Below, piece by piece: positions 8,420 through 19,213 of a stretch of DNA of 64,000 bases. Source of the DNA: an uncultured Roseiflexaceae bacterium (GTDB lineage: Bacteria; Chloroflexota; Chloroflexia; Chloroflexales; Roseiflexaceae); assembly GCA_937974195.1 (NCBI GenBank), contig CALJIC010000280.1, positions 1-64,000 on the forward strand. Direction: 5' to 3'. Both the position numbers and the translations under genes were made by a program. Position 1 is the first letter of the stretch. Each line of letters begins with the position of its first letter. The notes under the pieces are model-generated. The model made no database searches, had not been told where the DNA came from, and was given only the letters and a program-made list of their open reading frames with translations.

Positions 8420-11400
8420 TCAGCTGCCGGCGGCCGCCTTGGCCCTGAGGAAGTCGAGCAGCACCTCGATCCGCGCCTGGTCGCGCTCGTCGATCTGCCC
8501 GCTCTGCCGGACCCGGTCGAGCAGCTCCTGCGCCTCGGCGGCGGCGCGGTCGTACTGGAGCATATCGCTCAGCACCAGCGTGTAGTTCTGGCGCGCCTCG
8601 AGGTTGTCCGGCTGGAGCTGCACGATGCGCCCGAAGGCATCGGCCGCCTCCGGCAGGTCCCCAGCGCGGTCCGAGAGCAGGCCGACGACCGCCAGCAGGC
8701 CGATGTCCTCGGGGGACTGCTCGAGCAGCTGCGCGTAGCCGTCCCGCAGGCGCAGCAGCAGCTCCCGGTCCTCGATCTCCGCCGCGATCGCCGTCAGCTG
8801 CCCGTCGAGGGCGCGCGGGTTGCGCTGGATCGCCTCGAGGTACCGGTCGACCGCCTCGGCGTCGCGCCCCTGGAGGCGCAGCACCTCGCCGAGCCGCGCC
8901 AGCGTGTCGGGGTAGCGCTCGTCGAGCCAGCGCGATTTCTCGAGCAGCTGCTCGGCCTCCTCGTACCGGCCGAGGCGGGCGGTGGCGCTGGCGTACTCGT
9001 TGAGGATGGCCACATCCTGCGGCGCGATCTCGTGCGCCCGCCGGTACCACTCGACCGCCTGCTCCATCAGCGTCGGGTCCTGGCCTGCGGCGAGCGTCTG
9101 GTACCAGAAGTTGTACATGCGCGCCAGGTTGGCGTAGTGGTCCTTGTTCATCGGGTTGAGCTCGCGCGCCCGCTCCAGCACCGCCCGCGCGTAGCTCATC
9201 ATCTCCACCGGCGTCCGCTGCAGCACGAACTGCTGCACGGCCGGCGCGTCCGGCAGCCGCAGCAGCGCCTCGACGCTGGCGTTCGGGTCCACCTGGCCGA
9301 GCGGCGCGTCGGGCCCGCGCGACTCGGCCTGGATCGCCACGATCGTCATCAGGCTGCGGCCCAGGCTCAGGTAGTAGAAGTCCTGGTTCGGCTCCTGGCG
9401 GATCGCGTCGAGGTAGTAGCTGGTGCCGATGATCTGCTGCTCGAACCCGGCGCGCTCGCTCTCGGTGTAGCTCTGGCCCTGGTGAAAGCGCATGTCCGCG
9501 TAGACGCTGTCCACGTTGAACGACCACGCGGCGGCGAGCGCGAGCAGCGCGATCAGGGCGTAGAGCGCGACCCCGGCCAGCCCGGGGCCTCTCCGCCGCC
9601 CGGCACGCGCCGATGCGCCGCCCGACGCACCGCGCGGAGTCGAGCCGCGCCGCGCGCCGCGCTGCCCTCCCCGCTGGGCCCCGCGCTGCTGCGCCGCTCG
9701 CGCCGGCTGCGGCTCTGCCGGAGCTCCATCGGGCCGGGCCGGCTCCGCGGCCGGCGCGCTCCCCGGGAGCCGGTACTCGCCCATGAGCGCCCCGACCGCG
9801 ACGACGATCGCGATCGTCAGCCAGAGCATCATCAGCGTCGAGACGATCGGGATGCCGGTCAGCCCCTCGACGGCGTGGGCCACGACCGCCGCGATGCATG
9901 CGATCAGGAGCGTCTGGGTGCGCCAGTCCTCGGTGCGGCGCAGCAGCCGCCAGGCCAGCGCGAAGAAGCTCAGCAGCACGAACAGGTGGCTGATCAGCCC
10001 GAGCAGCCCCTTGTTGATCAGCTCGTCCAGGTACGCCTGGTGCGAGCGGTCCGGCGAGGCCCCGCGCGACTCGATGTTGGCGAGCGAGGGCGGGTAGAAC
10101 GGGTTGTAGGCCACGAACATGCTCTCCGGCCCCCAGCCGACGATCGTGCGCAGCGGGTTGGACGTGATCAGCCCGATCGCGCCGCTGCCCTTGTCGTCGC
10201 CGGTCCAGATCAGCCGGCGGACCAGGCCGGTGCCGCTATCGACCTCGAGCAGGCGGCCCATGCGCCCCACGTACGGCACGCTGCGGAGCTGCTCGAAGAA
10301 CGGCGCGTCGGAGAGGTTGAACACCACCAGAAAGCCGCCGAGCGCCAGGCTGAACGCCACCTCCGCGGCGAGCAGGTTGCGCCACAGCGCCGCCCGGCGA
10401 TTATCGCCGGCCTCGCGGGCGCGGCGGCGGGCCTGGATCAGCAGCAGCGTGAAGAAGACGAACAGCCCGGCCGCCCCGCCGATCCACGGCCCGCGGCTCT
10501 GGGTGAAGAAGATCGTCACCAGCAGCAGGGCGGCGATCGTCAGCCCGCCCGCCCCCTGCAGCCGCAGGAACAGCCGCGAGGGTTCGGGTCCGAGGCGCGG
10601 CAGGAAGACGAACAGCGCGTAGGCGGCGACGGCGAGCAGGACGCCGGCGGCCATCCACACCGGCCACTCGGTGCCGCCGCGCCCCGGCGACGGCTGCACC
10701 ACCTGCGTGCCGCTGGCCTGGCCGAGGGCGAAGGAGATGCCGACGAACAGCACGTAGGCGAGCAGCAGCACGCCGGGCAGGAGCGCCCCCACGCCGATGT
10801 GCGGCGTGCTGTGCAGCCGCAGCGTCGGGACGAGGAACAGACCGCCGGCGACGATCAGCGCGCCGGGGTAGATCCACCAGTAGCGCAGGTCGGCCACCCG
10901 CACCACTGCGCCGAACTGCAGCGCGGCGTACACCAGCGCCAGGGCGCCCAGGACGAGCAGCACGTACGCGGCGGCCCAGCCGATCTCGGTGCCGCGCGCG
11001 GCCGGCGGCGGCGCGGCGCGTGACTCCTGCAGCGCCGCCACCCCGAGGTAGAGCGCCAGCGGCAGGACCATGATCATGTAGGCCGCGACGAAGATCGAGT
11101 TGCCCATCGTCGAGGCCACCCGCGAGACCACGTCGCCGCGCCACGGGAGCGGGTCGATCTGGAAGTGCTGCACCAGGCCGTAGCCGACGACGATCAGGCT
11201 GGCGAGGGCGCCGACGACGATCAGGCGCTCGAGCTGGGCGCGCTGCCGTATGGAGAGGGCGACGATCACGCCCAGCGCGATGTACGAGAGGTTCGTGTAG
11301 GTTCCCTGCAGACGCTGGTAGGAGCCCCAGAAGCTGGTGTAGGGCACGACCGACACGGCCGTGGCGAGCAGGAACACCAGGACGTACAGCGCCACCGGGA

Positions 11401-11677
11401 GCGCCAGCGGCACGGCGAGGAACCGCTGCCACAGGCCGGGAGACGACTCCCGCTGCTCCTGGGGGACCTGTGGCCGGCTGCCGAGCCCTTCGAGAGCGCG
11501 GATGAGCGCGGCCGCCGCCATCACGATCACGATCGCCCGCAGCGTCGTCGCCTTATCCGGCTCGAAGTGCCGCGACGACAGCAGGTTGAAGTAGCTGGGA
11601 ATAAGCACGAGGGCCAGCAGCCAGCCGCCCTCGATGATTCGCTCGCACCAGCGTGCAATGGCAGATTGTCGCTGCAA
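8420..11677 (-). CDS. O-antigen ligase-like membrane protein with C-terminal TPR repeats
   Basis: About 1085 residues. The first 640 or so contain a dozen hydrophobic segments with a Wzy_C/O-antigen ligase-like core, including a periplasmic loop near TLRTIVGWGPESMFVAYNPFYP followed by SHQAYLDELINKGLLG, whose His is typical of the ligase active loop. A low-complexity Ala/Arg/Gly linker and one more membrane segment follow, and then a TPR-type tail of about 250 residues (RYEEAEQLLEKSRWLDERYPDTLARLGEVL). The role is inferred to be polysaccharide ligation or polymerisation at the cell surface. The start is uncertain: a GTG at 11716 lies inside a repeat without a Shine-Dalgarno, whereas a TTG at 11677 has AAAGGGG six bases upstream and is preferred. 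Confidence 0.8.
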   Translation of the reverse strand: MQRQSAIARWCERIIEGGWLLALVLIPSYFNLLSSRHFEPDKATTLRAIVIVMAAAALIRALEGLGSRPQVPQEQRESSPGLWQRFLAVPLALPVALYVLVFLLATAVSVVPYTSFWGSYQRLQGTYTNLSYIALGVIVALSIRQRAQLERLIVVGALASLIVVGYGLVQHFQIDPLPWRGDVVSRVASTMGNSIFVAAYMIMVLPLALYLGVAALQESRAAPPPAARGTEIGWAAAYVLLVLGALALVYAALQFGAVVRVADLRYWWIYPGALIVAGGLFLVPTLRLHSTPHIGVGALLPGVLLLAYVLFVGISFALGQASGTQVVQPSPGRGGTEWPVWMAAGVLLAVAAYALFVFLPRLGPEPSRLFLRLQGAGGLTIAALLLVTIFFTQSRGPWIGGAAGLFVFFTLLLIQARRRAREAGDNRRAALWRNLLAAEVAFSLALGGFLVVFNLSDAPFFEQLRSVPYVGRMGRLLEVDSGTGLVRRLIWTGDDKGSGAIGLITSNPLRTIVGWGPESMFVAYNPFYPPSLANIESRGASPDRSHQAYLDELINKGLLGLISHLFVLLSFFALAWRLLRRTEDWRTQTLLIACIAAVVAHAVEGLTGIPIVSTLMMLWLTIAIVVAVGALMGEYRLPGSAPAAEPARPDGAPAEPQPARAAQQRGAQRGGQRGARRGSTPRGASGGASARAGRRRGPGLAGVALYALIALLALAAAWSFNVDSVYADMRFHQGQSYTESERAGFEQQIIGTSYYLDAIRQEPNQDFYYLSLGRSLMTIVAIQAESRGPDAPLGQVDPNASVEALLRLPDAPAVQQFVLQRTPVEMMSYARAVLERARELNPMNKDHYANLARMYNFWYQTLAAGQDPTLMEQAVEWYRRAHEIAPQDVAILNEYASATARLGRYEEAEQLLEKSRWLDERYPDTLARLGEVLRLQGRDAEAVDRYLEAIQRNPRALDGQLTAIAAEIEDRELLLRLRDGYAQLLEQSPEDIGLLAVVGLLSDRAGDLPEAADAFGRIVQLQPDNLEARQNYTLVLSDMLQYDRAAAEAQELLDRVRQSGQIDERDQARIEVLLDFLRAKAAAGS

Positions 11678-11694
11678 TCGAGACCCCTTTGAAC

Positions 11695-11815
11695 GTGACA
11701 AGGTGACAAGGCGCACGAGGCGACGAGGCGGCAGGGCGGCAGACGAGACCCCGAAGCTGCGCAGCTCCGGCCCGGCTCACCCTGTCACCCTGTCACCTCG
11801 TCACCCGTCACCCCG

Positions 11816-11819
<4 letters not shown>
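11695..11819. repeat. GTGACAAG / CACCCTGT inverted repeat block
   Basis: GTGACAAGGTGACAAGG at the left is answered by tandem CACCCTGTCACCCTGTCACC units at 11778-11819, forming a large imperfect inverted repeat. The right arm runs into the recN stop codon and the left arm reaches the possible GTG start of the O-antigen-ligase gene. Confidence 0.65.
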
Positions 11820-13657
<1,838 letters not shown>

Positions 13658-13784
13658 GCGCTTCGTGCATACCACTCCGCTGCGGCGCGAGGCACCGCCG
13701 CGGAAATTCATGCCCAGTCAGGCGGGTCTTCTGCCGCGCCAAGGCGGTGCCCGGCGCGGTTCTGCGCTCCAGCACACGCGCAAA

Positions 13785-13813
13785 ATTGTACCACACGGGG
13801 TGTTGCGGGGCAA
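13785..13813 (-). promoter_or_regulatory. Candidate recN promoter
   Basis: Leftward TTGCCC (13808-13813) and TACAAT (13785-13790) with a 17-bp spacer, about 130 bp before recN. It is divergent to the SDR promoter. Confidence 0.5.
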
Positions 13814-13850
13814 TGAGTGGCGGGCGCCGCCCCGCCTCCGCCGCAGATGT

Positions 13851-13880
13851 TTGACAGCCCGGATGCGGCGGGCGTACAAT
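13851..13880 (+). promoter_or_regulatory. Sigma-A promoter of the tandem SDR gene
   Basis: A perfect TTGACA at 13851-13856, an 18-bp spacer and TACAAT at 13875-13880. It sits 36 bp before the ATG at 13916 and argues against the longer open frame that begins at 13817. Confidence 0.75.
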
Positions 13881-13915
13881 GCGCCGAACGTCCTCCGCGC
13901 CAGCTGGAAGCCCCT

Positions 13916-15499
13916 ATGCGCATCGTCATCACCGGCGGCGACACACCGCTCGCCCGCGCCGCCGCTGCCGCCATCCCGGCCGACGCCCAGGTGCGCCTGG
14001 TCGACACACGCTTCGCAGCCGAGCCTCGGGCGGGGGCCGAGGCGCTCGCCGGCGACCTGCGCGACCCGGCGCTCGCGGCCGCGGCAGTGGCGGGGGCGCA
14101 GGTCGTGCTGCACCTGGCGCCGCTCGCCCGCTCGGGCGACGACCTGACCGACCTGGAGCTGGCGACCGCCGGGACGTACCAGCTCTTCACCGCAGCCGCC
14201 GACGCCGGCGCGCGGCGCTTCATCCTCGGCAGCACCCTGGCGCTGTTCAACCGCCTGCCGGCCAGCTATCTGGTCGACGAGCGCTGGCGCCCGCGCCCGA
14301 CCGCCGCTCCCGCCGACCTGTGCGCCTGGCTCAGCGAGACCTGCGCGCGCGAGCTGGCGCGCGACCTGCCTCTGCCGGCGCTGTGCCTGCGGTTCGGGAG
14401 CATCGTGGGCGACGCCGAGATCGCCGCGCAGCCGTACGACCCGCGCTGGCTGCACATCGACGACGCCGCGGAAGCCATCCGCCGCGCGCTGGCGTACGAC
14501 GAGCCGGGGTGGTCGATCCTGCACATCTCCGCCGGCGGCCCGCACAGCAAGGTGCCCCTCGGCGTCGCGCGCGACGGCCTCGGCTTCCAGCCCAGGCGCG
14601 ACTTCCGCGACGCGCAGGCGCCACCGCCGGACGCCGGGGCGGCGCAGGGCTCCTGGCGCGACCTGCTCGCGCCGCAGGCGACCGTCCCCGCCCGGCCGAT
14701 CCGCAGGGTGGTGATCTTCGGCGCGGGCGGGCCGCTCGCCGCCGCCGTCGCCGCCGAGCTGGCGCCGGACTACACCCTGCGCCTGACCGACATCGAGCCG
14801 CTCGCCGAGATCGCCGCGCGCGCCAGGCCCCAGTCGCCGGGGGCGCCGCTGCCACGTGTGCTCGGCGCGCCCCACGAGTCGCTGGTGGCCGACGTGACCG
14901 ACCCGGAGGCGGTGCTGGCCGCCTGCGCCGGGGCGGACGCGATCGTCAACTGCACGGTGATCCGCAACGACCCGGCGCAGGCGTTCCGCGTCAACACGCT
15001 CGGCGCCTACAACGTCATGCGCGCCGCGCTGGCCCACGGCATCGCCCGCGTCGTCCACACCGGCCCGTACCAGGTCGCGCTGCTCGGGCCGACCAGCTAC
15101 CAGTGGGACTACGATGTGCCTGACGACGCCCCCGCCCGTCCCGGCGCGGGCCACGGGGCGCAGCTCTACTTCCACTCCAAGCGGCTGGGCCAGGAGATCT
15201 GCCGGGTCTTCGCCGAGAACCACGGCCTGACCGTCCCGGCCCTGCTCTTCGTCGAGTTCGTCAACCCCGACCGCCCCGAGCGCCCGCACATCTTCCCCTT
15301 CGCCGTCTCCTGGCGCGACGCGGCGCGCGCTGTCCGCCGGGCGCTGGAGGTGCCCGCGCTCCCGGAGCCCTTCGAGGTGCTGCACATCAGCGCCGACCTG
15401 CCGCACGGCGTGTTTCGGACTGACAAAGCCCGCCGCCTGCTCGGCTGGGAGCCGCGGGACACGCTCGAGCACCTGTGGAGCGGGCCGCGCGGCGCGTGA
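13916..15499 (+). CDS. Fused tandem NAD-dependent epimerase/SDR protein
   Basis: A 527-residue protein with two extended-SDR Rossmann units in one chain. Unit one begins MRIVITGGDTPLARAAA, ends near residue 225 and lacks a recognisable YxxxK catalytic pair. Unit two starts near residue 260 with RRVVIFGAGGPLAAAVA, has the Asp-ending strand LRLTDIEPL and carries YFHSK as its YxxxK pair, so only the second half looks catalytically complete. The product is probably a nucleotide-sugar epimerase or dehydratase relative; the substrate is unknown. The start is set by a strong promoter ending at 13880 that excludes the longer open frame. The gene is monocistronic, divergent from recN. Confidence 0.8.
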   Translation: MRIVITGGDTPLARAAAAAIPADAQVRLVDTRFAAEPRAGAEALAGDLRDPALAAAAVAGAQVVLHLAPLARSGDDLTDLELATAGTYQLFTAAADAGARRFILGSTLALFNRLPASYLVDERWRPRPTAAPADLCAWLSETCARELARDLPLPALCLRFGSIVGDAEIAAQPYDPRWLHIDDAAEAIRRALAYDEPGWSILHISAGGPHSKVPLGVARDGLGFQPRRDFRDAQAPPPDAGAAQGSWRDLLAPQATVPARPIRRVVIFGAGGPLAAAVAAELAPDYTLRLTDIEPLAEIAARARPQSPGAPLPRVLGAPHESLVADVTDPEAVLAACAGADAIVNCTVIRNDPAQAFRVNTLGAYNVMRAALAHGIARVVHTGPYQVALLGPTSYQWDYDVPDDAPARPGAGHGAQLYFHSKRLGQEICRVFAENHGLTVPALLFVEFVNPDRPERPHIFPFAVSWRDAARAVRRALEVPALPEPFEVLHISADLPHGVFRTDKARRLLGWEPRDTLEHLWSGPRGA

Positions 15500-15639
15500 G
15501 GCCGGGGGTTCACCCGCAGGCTCATCCCCTATCGTGTAATACAGATGGGCTGCACCGGCCCATCGCGCCGGTCGCGCGCGGGCGGCGCGGCCGCCATGCG
15601 CCTGGAGGGGGCGGCAGCAGGTTGGAGTCGCGGGCGGGG

Positions 15640-15688
15640 CGCCGGCCGGTACGGCAGGGCGCACGGCCGGAGGGCGTACCGGCCGGCG
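15640..15688. terminator. 14-bp hairpin between convergent genes
   Basis: CGCCGGCCGGTACG at 15640-15653 pairs perfectly with 15675-15688 across a 21-nt loop. It lies between the end of the SDR gene (+) and the end of the CDP-alcohol transferase gene (-). On the + strand ATTTT follows after a short gap, so it may serve as a shared end signal. Confidence 0.45.
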
Positions 15689-15728
15689 ACGGCATCATTT
15701 TCGAGCGGAGCTGGAGGCGGGCGGGCGG

Positions 15729-16331
15729 CTAGCGGCGCTGCAGGATGACCCGCCGCGTGTAGAGCAGGCGCTGGACCGCGGTGATATGGGAGACCACGCC
15801 GACCGCGATCGTCGCCCACTGCAGCAGGTCGAGCTGCGGGGCGACCGGCTGGAGCGCCATGCCGACCAAGAGCAGGCCGAGCTTCTCCTGGCGGCCGGCG
15901 AAGCCGACGTTGCACGAGTCGACCAGGCCGGTCGACTCGGCGCGCGCGCGCACGTAGCTCGCCATCACCATGCCGAACAGCGCGAACATCGCCCAGCCGG
16001 GGGCCACCGCGCCGCTGAGCATGACGCCGAGCATGATCATGAACTCCACGTAGCGGTCGATCGTGTGGTCGAACACCGTGCCGAAGGGGTTGGCGGTGCC
16101 GCCGGCGCGGGCGGTGGCGCCGTCGAGCATATCGAACAGCGCCATGACCAGGATCAGCACGATCCCGAGCCAGAACGCGCCGCGGGCGGTGACGTAGGCG
16201 GCGAGGCCGCCGGCGACGAGGCTAGTGATGGTGAGGATGTCCGGCGTGAGGCCGAGGCGCAGACAGATCCGGCCCAGCGGGATGGTCGTCTGCTCGTAGC
16301 GGCCGCGGAAGCGGGCGAGGATCGGCATCAT
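15729..16331 (-). CDS. CDP-alcohol phosphatidyltransferase
   Basis: A 200-residue membrane enzyme with the full family signature D67-x2-D70-G71-x2-A74-R75-x8-G84-x3-D88-x3-D92; these Asp residues bind the metal and the CDP-diacylglycerol. Five or six hydrophobic segments are visible. The acceptor alcohol is not determined by the motif; inositol phosphate, glycerol phosphate or another polyol phosphate is possible. ATG ATG at 16331 has AAGGAG eight bases upstream. It follows the PfkB kinase gene by only three bases, so the two are surely co-transcribed, which suggests that the kinase supplies or senses the phosphorylated acceptor (inference). Confidence 0.88.
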   Translation of the reverse strand: MMPILARFRGRYEQTTIPLGRICLRLGLTPDILTITSLVAGGLAAYVTARGAFWLGIVLILVMALFDMLDGATARAGGTANPFGTVFDHTIDRYVEFMIMLGVMLSGAVAPGWAMFALFGMVMASYVRARAESTGLVDSCNVGFAGRQEKLGLLLVGMALQPVAPQLDLLQWATIAVGVVSHITAVQRLLYTRRVILQRR

Positions 16332-16334
16332 TGC

Positions 16335-17240
16335 TCAGCTCCTTCTCGTCGCAAGCAGCGATTCGGCCCGCCGCTCGACTTCCTCGGCGGTGATCGGCGC
16401 GTCGGGCCCGGTGTGTTCGATCCAGATCGAGGCGGTTGCGGAGCCGTAGCACCCGGCGGCGTACAGGTCGGCCGGGTCACGCAGGTAGGCGTCAACGAAT
16501 CCAGCCATATAGGTGTCTCCGGCGCCGGTCGGGTCGAGCGCCGTCGTGGCGAAGGGCGGGATGACGTACTGGCGCTGGCCGTCGTCGATCAGCGATCCGG
16601 CCTCGGCGAGGGTGACGATCGCGATCGCGCAGCCGAGGGCGCGCAGCCGGCGGACGGCCTCGGCGCCGTCGCGGCGCGGGTCGACGCCGGTGATCACGCG
16701 CGCCTCGACCTCGTTGGCCTTGACGACCTGGCACAGCCTGGCGACGGCGGCGAAGTCGTCGGGCAGGTAGTGCTCGATCCGTCCCGACCCGTTGATGCGC
16801 CGCATCAGCCCCTGCGGGTCGAGGAAGATCGGGGCCTGGCTGGCGGCGCGGATGCGCTCGATCAGGGCGAGCGGGGTCTCCTGCAGGATCGGGCCGACGA
16901 GGATCGCCTCGGCGTCGCCGACCACGGGCGGCACCGATTCGATCGGGTCGGCGATGCCCAGGATATCGAGGGTGCGGTCGCCGCGCTCGTCGTAGATCAG
17001 GCTGAACCCGCCGGTCTGCTGGCAGCGCTCGATGAGCGGCGTGACTCCGTAGCGCCGGGCGTCGTCGACGAAGCGGGCGGCGTAGTCGTCGCCGACCCTG
17101 CCGACGAGGGCGGTCGATCGACCGAGGCGGGTCAGCGCCAGACAGCTGTTGGTCGACCCTCCCGAGAGCACGCGCTCTCCGGTTGTGATGTGCGGTGTCT
17201 TGATGTAGTCGTAGACCGGATTGCCGAAAGCAACGATCAT
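16335..17240 (-). CDS. PfkB family carbohydrate/polyol kinase
   Basis: A 301-residue ribokinase-superfamily enzyme. The N-terminal GGSTNSCLALTRLG and the C-terminal PTGAGDTYMAGF (about residue 238-248, with the catalytic Asp in GAGD) are the two PfkB signatures. It transfers the ATP phosphate to a sugar, nucleoside or polyol; the substrate is not identifiable from sequence. The ATG at 17240 has GAGGAG about 12 bases upstream. It is the first gene of a two-gene leftward unit with the CDP-alcohol phosphatidyltransferase, so a polyol that becomes a lipid headgroup, for example inositol, is an attractive but untested substrate. Confidence 0.85.
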   Translation of the reverse strand: MIVAFGNPVYDYIKTPHITTGERVLSGGSTNSCLALTRLGRSTALVGRVGDDYAARFVDDARRYGVTPLIERCQQTGGFSLIYDERGDRTLDILGIADPIESVPPVVGDAEAILVGPILQETPLALIERIRAASQAPIFLDPQGLMRRINGSGRIEHYLPDDFAAVARLCQVVKANEVEARVITGVDPRRDGAEAVRRLRALGCAIAIVTLAEAGSLIDDGQRQYVIPPFATTALDPTGAGDTYMAGFVDAYLRDPADLYAAGCYGSATASIWIEHTGPDAPITAEEVERRAESLLATRRS

Positions 17241-17366
17241 GGGTGCCCGGAGCTCCTCAGCGTATAGTACAGAGCGGCGCGGCGATACAGGCCGGCCTGG
17301 TCGAACGTCGCTGCTAGACAGAGTATCGATCCATACAATAGCCGCCGGATGAGTCCGCGGCGGGCC

Positions 17367-17412
17367 CGGAGAGCACGAAGGCGCGACGGGCGTGAAGGGC
17401 GCGGAGGCGGCT
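17367..17412. repeat. Diverged CACGGAG-type repeat
   Basis: GGAGAGCACGAAGGCGCGACGGGCGTGAAGGGCGCGGAGG-like sequence between pfkB and parB resembles a decayed copy of the CACGGAG family seen at three other places. Confidence 0.35.
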
Positions 17413-17471
17413 TCCGGCCGGCGGCCGGCGGAACACTCACGCCCTCTGTCGTTCTTCGCGCGAGCTAGCGC

Positions 17472-18413
17472 CTAGCGTGTCCCGTTCAGCAGGTCGAAGA
17501 ACTCCTGCAGCTTCTCTTCGTCGTAGAAGGTGATCGTGACCCGCAGCTCGCGCTCGGCGCGGGTCAGGCGCACCGGTGTGCCGAGCAGGTCGGCCATCTC
17601 GCGCTGGATCGCCTCGTCGTCCGGCGAGAGCCGCGCCTCGTCCGCCTGCGCCCGCTGCCGCCCGCGCTTCGACACGCGCCGGGCGCCGTCGGCCGCCCCG
17701 CTCTGGGCGGGGTACAGCGTATCGAGCGCCCCCGGCACATCTCCGCCCAGGTCGGCCGCGAGCGCGCAGAGGCGCTCGGCCTCGCGGACGCTCATATCGC
17801 GCTCGATGATCGCGCGCAGCGCGATCGCCTGCTGGTCCGGCGCGTCGATCTTGAGGATGGCGCGGCCGTGGCCGGCGCTGATCTGGTTGTTCAGGATGGC
17901 GCTCTTGACCTCGTCCGGCAGCTGCAGCAGGCGGCGCGTGTTGGTGACGGTGACGCGGCTGGTGATGCCGAGCCGGCGCGCGATCTGCTCGTCGCTCAGG
18001 CCGAACTCGTCCTTGAGCGCCTGGAACGCCTGCGCCTCCTCGAGCGGGTTGAGGTCGGCGCGCTGGACGTTCTCGATCAGCGCCAGCTCGAGCACCTGCT
18101 GCGGCGTGCTCTCGCGCACGATCACCGGCACGCGCGTCAGGCCGGCGCGCTGTGCTGCCCGCCAGCGCCGCTCGCCGGCGATCAGCTCGTACTCGCCCGG
18201 CGCCGGCTCGGTGACGATCAGCGGCTGGATCACGCCGTGCTCGCCGATCGAGGCCGCCAGCTCGTCGATCGCCGCCTCGTCGAAGCGCATGCGCGGCTGG
18301 CGCGGGTTCTCGCGGATACGGTCGACCGGCACCTCGCGCACCGCGCGCTGCTGTATCTCGTCCGGCAGGAACGCCCCCAGGCCGGCGCCGAGGCCGCGCT
18401 TCTTGGTCGTCAT
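17472..18413 (-). CDS. parB: Chromosome partitioning protein ParB
   Basis: A 313-residue CTP-dependent DNA clamp that loads at parS and spreads. The N-terminus KKRGLGAGLGAFLP is typical of chromosomal ParB/Spo0J. The ParB/Srx domain has IRENPRQPR and the GERRWRAAQRAG CTP-binding block (about 80-92). A helix-turn-helix follows (LSDEQIARRLGITSRVTVTNTRRLLQLP), and a C-terminal dimerisation segment ends ...EEKLQEFFDLLNGTR. The ATG overlaps the parA stop by four bases (ATGA), so translation is coupled. An unstructured Arg/Ala linker lies near 235-260. Confidence 0.95.
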   Translation of the reverse strand: MTTKKRGLGAGLGAFLPDEIQQRAVREVPVDRIRENPRQPRMRFDEAAIDELAASIGEHGVIQPLIVTEPAPGEYELIAGERRWRAAQRAGLTRVPVIVRESTPQQVLELALIENVQRADLNPLEEAQAFQALKDEFGLSDEQIARRLGITSRVTVTNTRRLLQLPDEVKSAILNNQISAGHGRAILKIDAPDQQAIALRAIIERDMSVREAERLCALAADLGGDVPGALDTLYPAQSGAADGARRVSKRGRQRAQADEARLSPDDEAIQREMADLLGTPVRLTRAERELRVTITFYDEEKLQEFFDLLNGTR

Positions 18414-19213
18414 GGGGTCGTCGCTCGCTTTCCGACTCGCCGCAGCACCTCGTCGGTGAGGGCGGCGTAGGCCTGCGCCGCCCGGCTCTGCGGATCGTAC
18501 TCGGCGATCGTCTGGCCGTAGCTCGGCGCCTCGCTGACGCGCACGCTACGCGGGATCAAGGTGTTGAAGATCCGCTGCGGGAAGTAGCGGCGCACCTCCT
18601 CGACCACCTGCTGCGCGAGGTTGGTCCGCCCATCATACATCGTCATCACCACGCCGGCGATCGTCAGCCGCGGGTTGAGGTGGTCGTGGACGCGGTCGAT
18701 CGTGCCCTTCAGCTGGGCCAGCCCCTCGAGCGCCAGGTACTCGCACTGCAGCGGGATGATCACGCCGTCCGTCGCGCACAGCGCATTGAGCGTCAGCAGG
18801 CCCAGCGACGGCGGGCAGTCGAGCAGGATCCAGTCGTAGCCGCTGACGGTCGCGAGCGCATCCGACAGGCGCCACTCGCGGCGCTCGACCGTGGCCAGCT
18901 CGACCATCGCGCCGGCGAGGTGCTCGTTGGTCGGCACCAGGTCGAACAGCCCGCGCCCGGTGGGGCGGATGGCGCTCCGGAGCTCCGCCAGCCCGACGAG
19001 CACTTCGTAGGTCGTCAGTGTGAGATCGCGCTTGGCAACGCCCAGGCTCGTCGTCGCGTTCCCCTGCGGGTCGCAGTCAACCAGCAGCACGCGCTGGCCG
19101 CGCCGCGCCAGCTCTCCAGCCAGATTGACCGCCGTGGTCGTCTTTCCGACGCCGCCCTTCTGGTTTGCGATCGCAAGCGTGTAGGTTCGAGTCTCAGTTG
19201 CTACCTGTTTCAC
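18410..19213 (-). CDS. parA: Chromosome partitioning ATPase ParA (Soj)
   Basis: A 267-residue Walker-type ATPase with the deviant Walker A KGGVGKTT, the segment VLLVDCDPQGNATTSLG and Walker B DWILLDCPPSLG. It cooperates with ParB and parS to segregate replicated origins. The only start in reach is GTG at 19213, which lies inside a TGTTTCACGTTTTACA site resembling parS; a second identical site lies 47 bp upstream. This suggests autoregulation by ParB or ParA binding (inference). The downstream parB overlaps by four bases. No strong Shine-Dalgarno is seen at the GTG. Confidence 0.93.
   Translation of the reverse strand: MKQVATETRTYTLAIANQKGGVGKTTTAVNLAGELARRGQRVLLVDCDPQGNATTSLGVAKRDLTLTTYEVLVGLAELRSAIRPTGRGLFDLVPTNEHLAGAMVELATVERREWRLSDALATVSGYDWILLDCPPSLGLLTLNALCATDGVIIPLQCEYLALEGLAQLKGTIDRVHDHLNPRLTIAGVVMTMYDGRTNLAQQVVEEVRRYFPQRIFNTLIPRSVRVSEAPSYGQTIAEYDPQSRAAQAYAALTDEVLRRVGKRATTP

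Noticed and set aside
7410..9899. Single leftward frame joining the AEC carrier and the O-antigen-ligase region
   Set aside because: The upstream part is in the wrong frame for the ligase and low in motifs; a repeat block and a clear start for AEC at 8321 separate the two genes.
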